Shown here: in pieces, positions 30,045 through 38,960 of the stretch
Numbering within the stretch: position 1 is the stretch's first letter
How the letters are laid out: every line of letters begins with the position of its first letter
NCBI GenBank assembly: GCA_016871755.1
Contig: VHCJ01000017.1
Coordinates: 1 to 61,585 of the forward strand
Reading direction: 5' to 3'
From: Verrucomicrobiota bacterium
GTDB lineage: Bacteria; Verrucomicrobiota; Verrucomicrobiia; Opitutales; Opitutaceae
DNA length: 61,585 nucleotides
The notes under the pieces: generated by a model
Told to the model about the DNA's origin: nothing
Database searches by the model: none
Seen by the model: the letters and a program-made list of their open reading frames with translations, nothing else
Made by a program: the position numbers and the translations under genes

Positions 30045-30793
30045 ATCGCATCAACGAGGTCTTCGAAGCGTTCGGCAGCGCCCTGATCCTGGCGTGGCGC
30101 GCCTTCCGCTCCCTGCCGTCGGCTCCGCGCATCCTCCGGCGTGTTTCCGAGCAGGGTTACTTGGCGGGCTACACCACGCTGCCGATCGTGGCCATCCTCC
30201 TCTTCTTCATCGGGGCGGTGCTGGCGCTGCAGGCCGGCAACACGCTCCGCGACTTCGGCGCCAAGCAACTCATCGGCACGCTCGTCGGCGAGTCGATCGC
30301 CCGCGAACTCGGTCCGGTGATGGTGGCCATCCTGCTCGCCGGACGGGTGGGCTCGGCGGTGACGGCGGAATTGGCCTCGATGCGGGTCTCCGGCGAAGTC
30401 GACGCCTTGGTCACAATGAACATCCCGCCGGAGCGCATGCTCGTCCTGCCGCGCCTGCTCGCCGTGCTCCTGATCACCCCGGTGCTCACCATCATCGGCA
30501 ACATCATCGGGTGGTTCGGCGGCGCCGTCGTCTGCGCCGGGGTTAGCACGATCGGCGTGGAGCCGGAGATGTATTTCCAGGCACTCAAGCAGTACCTGAC
30601 CGTGCGGGACATCATGGACGGGCTGATCAAGGCCGAGGTCTTCGGCTTCGTGGTCATGCTCATCGCCTGCTCCACCGGCCTGCGCACGCGCGGCGGCCCG
30701 CGTGAGATCGGCTTCGCCGTCACCAAGTCGGTCGTGTTCTCGCTCATCGCGATTCTCACGCTCGACTACTTCATCACCAAGGCGCTCGACTGA
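30041..30793 (+). CDS. mlaE: MlaE-type lipid ABC transporter permease
   Basis: 250 residues, MlaE/DUF140 family. Membrane helices at about 45-68, 92-112, 143-170, 195-220 and 225-247. Family blocks: 'YLAGYTTLPIVAILLFFIGA', 'FGAKQLIGTLVGESIARELG', 'PVMVAILLAGRVGSAVTAEL', 'MRVSGEVDALVTMNI' and 'RTRGGPREIGFAVTKSVV'. It forms the inner-membrane core for phospholipid or other lipid transport across the envelope. Starts inside the stop codon of the WPL-repeat gene; longer starts upstream would overlap that gene heavily. Confidence 0.94.
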   Translation: MNRINEVFEAFGSALILAWRAFRSLPSAPRILRRVSEQGYLAGYTTLPIVAILLFFIGAVLALQAGNTLRDFGAKQLIGTLVGESIARELGPVMVAILLAGRVGSAVTAELASMRVSGEVDALVTMNIPPERMLVLPRLLAVLLITPVLTIIGNIIGWFGGAVVCAGVSTIGVEPEMYFQALKQYLTVRDIMDGLIKAEVFGFVVMLIACSTGLRTRGGPREIGFAVTKSVVFSLIAILTLDYFITKALD

Positions 30794-30795
30794 CT

Positions 30796-31614
30796 ATGGC
30801 CTCGCTCCGTCGCAAATCCCCTCCCGCGCCCGTGCGCGACGACCGCAGCCCGGTGCGGATCACCGTGTCCGGTCTGAGCAAGAGCTACGGCCCGCAGAGC
30901 GTGCTCCGGGAGGTCTCGCTTGAAGTGCAGCCGGGGGAGATCTTCGTGATCATGGGGCCGAGCGGATCGGGCAAGAGCGTGCTGCTGCGCCACGTCGCCG
31001 GGCTGGAGGTTCCCACCGGAGGAACGGTCGCGATCAACGGCCATGATCCCCGCCTGCCCGAGACGCGCGACCGCTTCGCGCTCGCCCTCGTCTTCCAGAG
31101 CGGCGCGCTCTTCAACTCGCTCAGCGTCTACGAGAACCTAGCGCTCTACCCGCTCGAGCACCGCCTCTGCCCCAAGCCGGAAATCCGCGAGCGCGTGGTG
31201 CGCGCCCTGCGCATCCTCTCCATCGAGAACGCCGTCCATAAGTTTCCGTCCGAGCTGTCCGGCGGGATGAAGAAGCGCGTCGCCATCGCCCGCGCGCTCG
31301 TGATGGAGCCGCAGGTCATGCTCTACGACGAGCCGACCAGCGAACTCGACCCGGTGATGGCGGCGACCATCGCGGAGATCATTGCCACGCTGAAGGAGCA
31401 GTTCAGCGTGACTTCGGTGGTGGTGTCGCACGATCGTGATCTCGCCTTCGCCATCGCGGATCGCATCGCCGTGCTGCACCAGGGTCGGCTGCTGGCCGTC
31501 CAGACCCCGGCCGAACTCCGGGAGAACCGCGATCCGATCATCCGCGAGTTCCTCCGTCCGGTGATCAATCTTCAGGAACCCCGTTTCAAGAAACTCGAAG
31601 CCAACCATGACTAG
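30796..31614 (+). CDS. mlaF: MlaF-type ABC ATPase
   Basis: 272 residues. Walker A GPSGSGKS (54-61), Q-loop 'LVFQSGALFNSLSVYEN' (typical of MlaF with its 'FQ.gALF.sl'), signature 'LSGGMKKRVAIARAL', Walker B 'VMLYDEPTSELDP', H-loop 'VVSHD'. It powers the MlaE permease. Starts 2 bp after the mlaE stop and overlaps mlaD by 8 bp. Confidence 0.95.
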   Translation: MASLRRKSPPAPVRDDRSPVRITVSGLSKSYGPQSVLREVSLEVQPGEIFVIMGPSGSGKSVLLRHVAGLEVPTGGTVAINGHDPRLPETRDRFALALVFQSGALFNSLSVYENLALYPLEHRLCPKPEIRERVVRALRILSIENAVHKFPSELSGGMKKRVAIARALVMEPQVMLYDEPTSELDPVMAATIAEIIATLKEQFSVTSVVVSHDRDLAFAIADRIAVLHQGRLLAVQTPAELRENRDPIIREFLRPVINLQEPRFKKLEANHD

Positions 31615-32596
31615 CGCGCAAATGTCGGCCCGCGTGGGCCTTTTCTTCCTGCTCGGTGTCGCCCTCATCTGGGTGACGTTCGAGTCCCTCAGCTCCGGCA
31701 ACGTCCGCCGCGACCGCGGGTACCGGCTCGTCGCCCACTTCGCCAGCGTCAAGGAACTCAAGGGTGGCGACGAGGTCCGCATGGCCGGCGTCAAGGTCGG
31801 CTCGGTCGCCGAGACACGCCTCGCCAACCGCCGCGCCGAGGTGGTCCTCCTCATCAACTCCGACGTGGCGGTCGCTCAGGACTCCGTCGCCACGATCGGG
31901 ATGGCCGGCCTGCTGGGCTCAAACTATGTATCGCTCGACCTCGGCACCGAGGCCGCCGGCGTGCTGCAACCGGGGAGCCTGATCCGCACGGCCGACACGC
32001 CGGACCTCAATGCCGTCGTGTCCCAACTCGGCGAGGTCAGCCGCAAGATCGATACGGCGCTCACCCAGTTCACCGGGGCCATGGGCTCCGCCGGAGGCTC
32101 CGGCCTGCTCGGAAAGATCGATCGCCTCGTGGACGAGAACAGCGCGCGGATCGGTCAGATCACGACCGATCTCAGCGCGATCTCCGGCAAGGTGAACTCC
32201 GGCCAGGGCACCCTTGGACGGCTGGTCAATGATCCCGCCGCCTACGACTCCTTGGTCGCCGCGCTCGGCGAGATCCGTGGCGCCGCCGCCGAGGCGAAGA
32301 CGTTCGTCGCCAGCTCCCAGTCGATCATTGACCAGGTCAAGAGCGGTCGTGGCACTTTGGGCGCACTCGTCTTCGACCAGCAGGCCGGCGATGACATCCG
32401 GGTCGTGGCCCGCAATCTTCGTGAGGTATCCGACCGCCTGAGCAAGGGCGAGGGGACGCTGGGACGGTTGCTCACCGACGACACCCTCTTCCGGGATGCG
32501 CAGGGCGTCATGCGCAAGGTCGACCGGGCCGTTGATGGTCTCACGGATCAAGGCCCGATCACCGCCGTGGGTGTGGCGGCGAACGCCTTGTTCTGA
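31607..32596 (+). CDS. mlaD: MCE-domain lipid-binding protein (MlaD-like)
   Basis: 329 residues: one N-terminal membrane anchor (about 8-25), a single MCE domain (about 38-118, 'YRLVAHFASVKELKGGDEVR', 'MAGVKVGSVAETRL', 'DSVATIGMAGLLGSNYVSLD') and a long C-terminal helical region. The tail carries three repeats of the form SG.GTLG.LV / RGTLGALV / EGTLGRLL, seen in MCE proteins of Verrucomicrobia and Bacteroidetes. It should hexamerise in the periplasm as a lipid conduit on MlaE. Last gene of the operon; no MlaA, MlaB or MlaC homologue lies nearby. Confidence 0.93.
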   Translation: MTSAQMSARVGLFFLLGVALIWVTFESLSSGNVRRDRGYRLVAHFASVKELKGGDEVRMAGVKVGSVAETRLANRRAEVVLLINSDVAVAQDSVATIGMAGLLGSNYVSLDLGTEAAGVLQPGSLIRTADTPDLNAVVSQLGEVSRKIDTALTQFTGAMGSAGGSGLLGKIDRLVDENSARIGQITTDLSAISGKVNSGQGTLGRLVNDPAAYDSLVAALGEIRGAAAEAKTFVASSQSIIDQVKSGRGTLGALVFDQQAGDDIRVVARNLREVSDRLSKGEGTLGRLLTDDTLFRDAQGVMRKVDRAVDGLTDQGPITAVGVAANALF

Positions 32597-32651
32597 GCCG
32601 CATCGCCCCGGGGCCCGGCCCGTCCGCGCCCGTCCCGACGGGCAGCCGATC

Positions 32652-33062
32652 CTAGCTCGCCGGCTTGACCTCTTCGAGCCACCAGCCGTCCGGCTTGCGC
32701 ACCAGCAGGCCGGTGATGGCTTGATCCTTCTTTGCCGCCGCCAAGGTGGCCGCGTCGACCTTGAGCAGCATGGTCATCGCGCGCATCACGCCGGGCACCT
32801 CCTCGTGCTTCACGATGAGCGCGCCGCGGTCAGCCCGGATTTCCAAGACGACGCCCTTGAGCGGGTGCCGGGCTGGTGCCTTCGCCGGAGCGGCCTCGGC
32901 CGCAGGGGGCTTGGCCTCGCTTGTCACCGGGGCCTTGGCGTCCGCGCCGGCAGCGGCACCGAGCAAGCCGGGGGACGGCACGGCCAGAGCCGCGAGTGCG
33001 AGGGCGGTCGGGAGGGTACGGTTGAAACGACGGACAGCGGAGTGGGGAAGGAGCGATTTCAT
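32652..33062 (-). CDS. CusF-like periplasmic copper-binding protein
   Basis: 136 residues. The ATG at 33062 opens on a signal peptide ('MKSLLPHSAVRRFNRTLP' then 'TALALAALAVPSPGLLGAAAG'). A Pro/Ala/Lys-rich linker precedes a CusF-type small barrel (about 70-134) with 'LIVKHEEVPGVMRAMTMLL': the His, and the Met-x-x-Met-Thr-Met cluster, correspond to the copper ligands of CusF-like domains. The same HEE[IV]PG-x-M-x-x-MTM motif occurs in the neighbouring SCO1 fusion. Last gene of a minus-strand block of metal-related genes; gap to the fusion gene is 229 bp. Confidence 0.8.
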   Translation of the reverse strand: MKSLLPHSAVRRFNRTLPTALALAALAVPSPGLLGAAAGADAKAPVTSEAKPPAAEAAPAKAPARHPLKGVVLEIRADRGALIVKHEEVPGVMRAMTMLLKVDAATLAAAKKDQAITGLLVRKPDGWWLEEVKPAS

Positions 33063-33291
33063 GGGAAAGGGTGCGGACAGGGAAGGGGAGAGGTCAGGGG
33101 GATGCTGCGGGCCGCGAGGGAAAGGGGTCGTTCCGGCGCGTGGAGAAGTGGGCGTTGCGAGATAATCAGTCGGCGCAGCTGGGGCGGGTGTCGGAGCGGC
33201 GGGAGGGAGAACCGTGAAGAAGACACGAGCGACGCCGGTTTTGAAGCGGTGCGGCCAAGGCGTGGGGGTGGTCGGGGGAGGGAAGGCGGCG

Positions 33292-34221
33292 TCACGAACG
33301 CTTGAGCCGGGCGGCCACGTCGGCGGGCGACCACTGCGAGCCGTCGATGCGGTGCACGATCCGGCCATCCCGGTCGATCACGAGGGTGGCCAAGGTGTGC
33401 TTGAACAGATTCTCGCCCGGTTCCACGAGTACGCCGAACTGCATCAGGAGGTCTCGGATCGCGACCTCCGGGCCGGTGAGGAACGAAAAGTTGCCGGAGT
33501 CGATGCCGTAGCCGGCTGCATACGAGCGCAGGATCGCCGGGGTGTCGTGCGTGGGGTCGAGGGTGATCGACACGAATTCCACGTCGGGGATCGCCTGCTC
33601 CCGGGCCAGTCGCTGGAGCTGGGTCATCTTCGTCGTCGCCGCCGGGCACATCGTCGCGATCGGGCAGCGCGTGAAGATGAAGTTCAGGACCACGCGGCGC
33701 CCGCGGAATCGGTCGAACGAGACGAGTTCACCCTCTTGGTTGTAGAGGACGAAACGGGGCGCGTTTTCGCCAACCTCGCGATGGACCGCCCGGCCGCGGA
33801 TCTGCGTCTCCTGGCGCAGTTCCGCCGCGGCGGCTGCGATCACGCGTTCCTTGTCCGCATCGATGATCCGGATCCGGTCGAGCTGCAGGTCGCCAGGCGA
33901 GGGCTGGATCATGCGGCCGGTGATGCGCTGGCCTTCCTTGAAAACGCTGAAGTCCGCCGCCCCGACCCTGAACTCCATCGTCATCTCCGGCATGTAGCCG
34001 GGAATCTCCTCGTGATGGACGAGCAGCGTGCGGCGCTCGGCCGACAGCCCGACAATCTCGCCGCGCAAGTCGTGCTCCTCGAAGGCGAGCGGATCCTTGG
34101 GCTTCTCCGCCGTCGTGGTCGGCGGAGCGCTTGACGGGCTGCATCCGGTGAGAGGCGCCACGAGGGCGAGGGCGGCGGCCAAGGGTGCTAGGCCGGCGGG
34201 GAAAAGGCGGCGACGGGTCAT
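33292..34221 (-). CDS. lipoprotein with CusF-like and SCO1/SenC domains
   Basis: 309 residues. Lipoprotein signal with lipobox L-T-G-C27. A CusF-like domain follows (about 52-121) with 'VHHEEIPGYMPEMTMEF', then an SCO1/SenC thioredoxin fold (about 145-305). The SCO metal site is C186-PIATM-C192 (CX5C instead of the usual CX3C) with the conserved His at about 275 ('ENLFKHTLATLVIDRDG'). SCO proteins insert copper into cytochrome oxidase CuA or act in redox control. The fusion of copper carrier and SCO in one chain suggests intramolecular metal handover. No cytochrome oxidase gene is in the window. Confidence 0.88.
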   Translation of the reverse strand: MTRRRLFPAGLAPLAAALALVAPLTGCSPSSAPPTTTAEKPKDPLAFEEHDLRGEIVGLSAERRTLLVHHEEIPGYMPEMTMEFRVGAADFSVFKEGQRITGRMIQPSPGDLQLDRIRIIDADKERVIAAAAAELRQETQIRGRAVHREVGENAPRFVLYNQEGELVSFDRFRGRRVVLNFIFTRCPIATMCPAATTKMTQLQRLAREQAIPDVEFVSITLDPTHDTPAILRSYAAGYGIDSGNFSFLTGPEVAIRDLLMQFGVLVEPGENLFKHTLATLVIDRDGRIVHRIDGSQWSPADVAARLKRS

Positions 34222-34308
34222 TGCGGTGAAGGCGATGGGCGGATGCAGAGGGGGGCCCAGGGAAGGGAGGGAGTGGTTCGGGGAATGGAGACGCCGAGGG
34301 GTCAGAGC

Positions 34309-35667
34309 TCAGGCCTTGCGGGGCGGGGTGGACGGACACCGCTCCGGGTTGACTGGCCCCGGGCTGGCCGGGGCCTCGAGAATGCCGACCGCCGGGCCCA
34401 GGGAAGACGGATCCCACTCGCGGACGCGGACGCGGGTCAGGGGCGACTTGCCTTCGCCGACCTCGGTCCACGCGAAGACAACAGTGCCCGAGGCGCGAAC
34501 CGCCGCGCGCGGGAATCCTCCGGCGCGCGCTGCGGACACATCCGCGAGAAGTTCGGCGGCGAACAACGACCCGTCTGCGAAGACACGCCGCGTGTACAGG
34601 CCGGTGGCCTCCGCGCCACGCTTCGACTCCAGCCAGAGCACGACCGCCGACCCATCCGGAAGACTCACCACGTCGACCCGGCCAAGGGGCTGGCCGAGGT
34701 CAATGGGCAGCGGGGCGCCGAAGCTCACGCCGCCGTCGCGCGAGACCTTCGCCTGCACGCGCGCCCGGCCCTGCGCGAGCGTGAACCACGCCACGCAGAC
34801 GGCGCCCGCCCGGGCGTCGCCGGCCGGTCCGTTCACGGGGCACGCCGCGATCTTCCAACCGTCGTCGTGCAGGGACTGGGGCCTGCTCCAGTCTCCGTCC
34901 GCGAAACGGGCGCAGCAATGATCGCGGATTTCCTGCGGCGTGCGCCCGCGATAGAAAACCAGGGTCTCGTCGCCCGGCAGGCTCACCAGCGAGGTCTGGC
35001 AGCACGTGCACACGTCCGCGTCGACCACCCACTCCCGGACCGTGGAGCCGTCCGCCGCGAGCAAACGCGACTTGAGTTGCATCGACGCGGGGGTCGGCTC
35101 ATCGGGCTTGGGGATGATCCGCGCCGGGCGTGGCGCGCCGGCCGGCCGCGGAGGACGGAGGCTTTCCAGCCAGACGGCGAGGATGCGGCCGGACGAAAGC
35201 GGCGCGAGGCTGACGAATTCGTGGCCGAGCGGGTTCGGCACCGACCACGTGCGGCCGTCGTCGCCGGAACGCGCGAACCAGCCCGAGTAGCCTTCCCCGG
35301 CGGAGGGCTCGCGCCGCTCAAACCACTGCGCCCACAGCGTGCCGTCGGTGCCCCGGACCAGCGAGGGGAAGTCCGCCCAGTTTTTCATCAGGCGGGGCGA
35401 GGTCGCAATCGCCCGGGGCTGGCTCCACGCTGCAGCCGCGGGTTCCAGCAGGGAGAGCCAGACCGAGCGTTCGCCGGGACGGGCGCCGGGGCCGCACCAC
35501 GTCAGATGGAGCCGGCCGTCATGATCGGCGTGGAGACTCGCCTCCCCCGAATCCGCCGTGGCCGGTGAGGCCAGATCGCGCAGGCTCCCCGCCCCGTGGC
35601 TCCGGGGGACCGCGGCCACCGCCAGCAGCGTGAGGCCAAGCACAAGGCGAAGAACGGGGGACTTCAT
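34309..35667 (-). CDS. secreted sialidase-like beta-propeller with a Cys-x-Cys-Cys cluster
   Basis: 452 residues. The ATG at 35667 opens on a signal peptide (MKSPVLRLVLGLTLLAVAAV). The body has BNR/Asp-box type repeats ('SGDDGRTWSVPNPLG' about 134-148, 'SRDGGVSFGAPLPIDLG') and repeated short beta blades, giving the sialidase/neuraminidase propeller fold. Sialidase catalytic residues are not evident. Instead there is D-V-C220-T-C222-C223-Q and then H250-C251-C252, arrangements suited to binding a soft metal. In context between a TonB receptor and copper-protein genes it is more likely a metal-binding surface or periplasmic protein than a glycosidase. That is inference. Confidence 0.7.
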   Translation of the reverse strand: MKSPVLRLVLGLTLLAVAAVPRSHGAGSLRDLASPATADSGEASLHADHDGRLHLTWCGPGARPGERSVWLSLLEPAAAAWSQPRAIATSPRLMKNWADFPSLVRGTDGTLWAQWFERREPSAGEGYSGWFARSGDDGRTWSVPNPLGHEFVSLAPLSSGRILAVWLESLRPPRPAGAPRPARIIPKPDEPTPASMQLKSRLLAADGSTVREWVVDADVCTCCQTSLVSLPGDETLVFYRGRTPQEIRDHCCARFADGDWSRPQSLHDDGWKIAACPVNGPAGDARAGAVCVAWFTLAQGRARVQAKVSRDGGVSFGAPLPIDLGQPLGRVDVVSLPDGSAVVLWLESKRGAEATGLYTRRVFADGSLFAAELLADVSAARAGGFPRAAVRASGTVVFAWTEVGEGKSPLTRVRVREWDPSSLGPAVGILEAPASPGPVNPERCPSTPPRKA

Positions 35668-35829
35668 GAGGCAGGACCGGTCGAGTCGGAGGCGGCTGAG
35701 AAGGCAGAACGTTAGGCGGCGGCGCGCGGGCCGCAAGCGGTTGGGGCGTGATCGGGCAGGACGACGGGCGCGGGCGCGGACGCGCCGGGGCCGCGTCCGC
35801 GGAGGCACGGGCCAAGGCCGGGCGGCGGA

Positions 35830-38045
35830 CTAAAACTCAACGCGGGTGCTCAACTCCACGCTGCGCGGATCGGCGAGGCGGCGCATTGTGGTTCCGGCCA
35901 CCGGCTCGTACTCCTCATCGAGCAGGTTCCGACCACGCAGCGTCACGTGCCAGCGCCCCCAGGTCTGACTCACCGAGAGATCGAGTGTCGTGTAGCCCTC
36001 CGCGACGACGCTGTTGAGGTTGTTGCCGAAGCGGTCGCCGACGTAACGCGGACCGCCACTGATGACGAGGCCGCCGGGAAAGCGTCGCGAAACAAACAGG
36101 TTGGCGACCCACTCCGGCACGTTTGGCGGCTGCTTGCCGGAGCGGGAAATCACCCCGCTCCCGAGCGCCTCGTTGAAGTCGACGAAGGCGGCGTCGGTGA
36201 ACGCCGCATTGGCCTCGATCCGCCAGCCGTCGCTGGGGGTCAGCGCGACCGCCGCCTCGACGCCCTGCGAGGTCTGCGCCCCGATCTGCTGGCTGATGCG
36301 CTGACCCGAGGCGGCGTCCAACGTGGAGCTGAGGAGGTCTGTCTTCTCGATGTCGAAGAGCGCGAGCGTGAAGTCGGCGCGGCCGCGGAGGAGGGAGCCC
36401 TTAAGCCCGGCCTCCCACTGTCGACCCCGCTGGAGCGAAAAGTTGGCTTGGGCGGCGCCGAAGCTGACCAGCTGGGTGACCGGCTCGGCGGCGGTCCTGT
36501 AGGCCGCATACGCGTTGAGCGCTGACGAGACCTCGTACACCACGCCGGCGCGTCCGGTCCACGGGCGGTATCGCTTGTGGAAGGTGGAGAACGTGGTCGC
36601 GGGCGTGACGGTTGGGTTGGCGAGCGTATCGCGTTGGACGTGGATCGCATCGGTGCGGAGCCCGGTCACCAGCCGCAGCTTGGGAGCGAGATCGAGGGTG
36701 TTCTCGACGAAGGCGGCGCCGGTCTCCAGGCGGATGCGGGCGGTTTTCTGGAAGCGTGCGGCGGGGCCGACGCCGACCTCGGGATTGAGCAGGCTGACGC
36801 TCGACAACGTGGTGGGCACGCCGCCGGGCGTGCCGCCGCGGATCTGGTCGTTGCGCTCGACGCTGAACCCGGCGATCCACCGGGTCGGCTTCCCCGCGAT
36901 CGTGCCCCGCCACGCGAGATCGGTGCGGTTGCCCGCGAGAACATCGTCGCGGTAGATGTGGAGGAACGAGGAACGGGCGACCAGACGCGTGACGGGATTC
37001 CAAGTGTTGGTTTCGAGGTTGCGCCATTTCAGCAGCTGGGTGGTGACGTAGGCTTCGCTGCGGAGATCGAGGCTCGGCGAAAGCCGCAGTTCGGCGCGCA
37101 GGCGCTGGAAGCTGTTTTCGGTGTCGGCGTAGTTGTCGAGGATGTTGTAGTTGGTGCGGCGGGCGGCCGGATCGATCCGCGCGTTGACCATCCGGTCGGT
37201 TGCGGCGTTGAAGGTCCGCACCTCCGGCTGGGCATTCACGAGCGTGGTGTTGATCACGGAATCGTTGATCACCGGGGATCCGTAGTAGCTTTCGACCGAG
37301 TCGGAGAGCCACGTTGAGAACCACGTGACGGTGAGCCGTTCCGATGCCTTCCATCGGAGCGCGGCGGAGGCGCCGAAGTAGTCCTGATGATTCCGATCCT
37401 GGTAGCCATCGGTCGTGTTGGAGCTCACGTCGACGCGGTAGGCGAGGGCGGGACCTGCGAGAGGGCCGCCGATCCCGGCGCCGAGCCGGTAGGATCCCCA
37501 CGGCCCCACGCTGGCGGCGACCTCGCGATGGACCCGACCATCCGGGACCTTGGAGACGTAGTTCACGGCTCCCCGACCGCGCCCTCGCCAAACATGAGGG
37601 AGGCGGGCCCCTTGAGGACCTCGATCCGGTCGAGCAGGAACGCGTCGATCGTGCGGGACGACTGGGAGGCGGTGTTCTGGCGGATGCCATCGCGGAGGAC
37701 GGTCACGTTGTTGCCGCCGAAGCCGTGGGTGGAGTAGGTCGGAATCGAGCCGAACTGCGTGCCGCCGGTCATGCCGACGGCGGCCTCCACGGCTTCGACG
37801 GCGGTGCGCAGGCCGCGGGCCTGCATGACCTCCTGCGCGATGACGGATACGCTCGCGGGAACCTCCCGGAGCGTGAGACTCAGTCGTGAGCCGGTGCCGA
37901 CGGGGGCGTCGATCGGCAACGAGAACGTCTTTTCCTTTTCGGAAATGACATCGACGCGGTCGAGTTGGACGACGGGCTGCGCGACCGCAGCCATCGTGAA
38001 CGTAAGGAGACTGAGTGGGAGAGCGAAACGGGAAGAGGAAAACAT
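35830..38045 (-). pseudogene. TonB-dependent outer-membrane receptor, interrupted by a one-base frameshift
   Basis: The reading starts at ATG 38045 (MFSSSRFALPLSLLTFTMAAVAQ, signal peptide) and covers the plug ('LREVPASVSVIAQEVMQARG', 'GFGGNNVTVLRDGIRQN', 'LDRIEVLKGPASLMFGEGAVG'), then stops at 37563. The continuation 'GAVNYVSKVPDGRVHREVAA' is in the next frame and runs to 35830 as a normal 22-strand barrel ending 'RSVELSTRVEF'. The expected plug sequence is ...GAVGGAVNYVS. One G missing from the minus-strand run GGGG (plus 37571-37574) explains the break. The repaired protein would be about 738 residues, closest in style to siderophore/metal receptors. It may be a real mutation, a phase-variable run or a sequencing error. 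Confidence 0.88.
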
Positions 38046-38296
38046 GGAAGGAATCGTTTTGGGTTGCGGTGGGTCTTGTGCGCGTGGCGGTGCCAGCAGG
38101 GTGCGCGTGCGCGATGCGATGCGGCAGGGCGTGAGGCACGACGGTGGTCCGGCGGCTGCGCTCAATGCCTCCCTCACGGCAATGGTGCCGGCAGGGTGAG
38201 TCGCCTTGCGACGCGCGCCCGCGCGGGGCGGGCGGATCGCGTGCAGGCGGCGACGTCCGGAGTCGGGACGCGGGGCGTCCCGGACGGAGCGGTGGC

Positions 38297-38686
38297 TCAG
38301 GCCAGCCGCGGAGGCGGGGTCGGCGGGGCGCTACGGCTTGCGCCGTCAGCGGTGTGGTCCTCGGCGAGCCACGGAGCGAGCGGCGGAGCGCCCAGGACGA
38401 ACAGTGAACTCGGTTGGAACGCGAGGATCACCTTGGTGCTGGACGTCCCGGCCGGGGCGGGCGCGGCCTGACCATCGCGGGACTGCTTGGACGTCTGCAC
38501 GAACGCACACACGTCGCAGTAATTGTCGGAGACGAAGGTGAGACGCGCGGCCTCGGTGAGTGACATCGTCTTCGCGTAGCTGGCGAACATGCGTCCCCAG
38601 CCGACCGTTTGGACCACATCCAAGTGACTGCCCGTGGCGAGGAGCCACGCGGACAAGGCGAGGATGAGCGAGACGCGTTGCCGCAC
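38297..38686 (-). CDS. small secreted protein with a CxxC motif, upstream of the TonB receptor
   Basis: 129 residues if it starts at the GTG at 38686 (MRQRVSLILALSAWLLATGS, export signal); a TTG at 38722 would add 12 residues. Near the middle is 'SDNYCDVCAFVQTSKQ', a CxxC beside aromatics. After it come a Ser/Ala/Pro-rich region and a hydrophobic stretch 'KVILAFQPSSLFVLGAPPLA', a layout seen in DUF2946-like small proteins often found beside metal receptors; I am not certain it belongs to that family. Same strand as the receptor, 251 bp upstream. Confidence 0.6.
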   Translation of the reverse strand: MRQRVSLILALSAWLLATGSHLDVVQTVGWGRMFASYAKTMSLTEAARLTFVSDNYCDVCAFVQTSKQSRDGQAAPAPAGTSSTKVILAFQPSSLFVLGAPPLAPWLAEDHTADGASRSAPPTPPPRLA

Positions 38687-38960
38687 GGGATGGGGAAAAC
38701 CAGCCGGGGGTGGATACGGCAAGTCAATTCAGGGTGGGAGCGGGTCCAGGCGTCTCCCGATGCGGTGCGATGACCCGGTGCGACGATGCCCTGAACTGGG
38801 CGGCGGTCCGGTGGAAATGAGATTGGCGACGCGCGAGAGGCGAGGCACGGGGAAGTGTGGGCGTGGATGATGAGCAGACCGGATGGGCGCGGGGTGGCGG
38901 GGGGTGCCGGCGGCGTGGCTCCCTGCCGCCGCGTGGGTGCGGAGCGGGGAGGAGGAGCCG

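Noticed and set aside
38046-38296. Cobalamin riboswitch upstream of the TonB receptor
   Set aside because: No B12-box or other conserved cobalamin riboswitch element was found on the minus strand.
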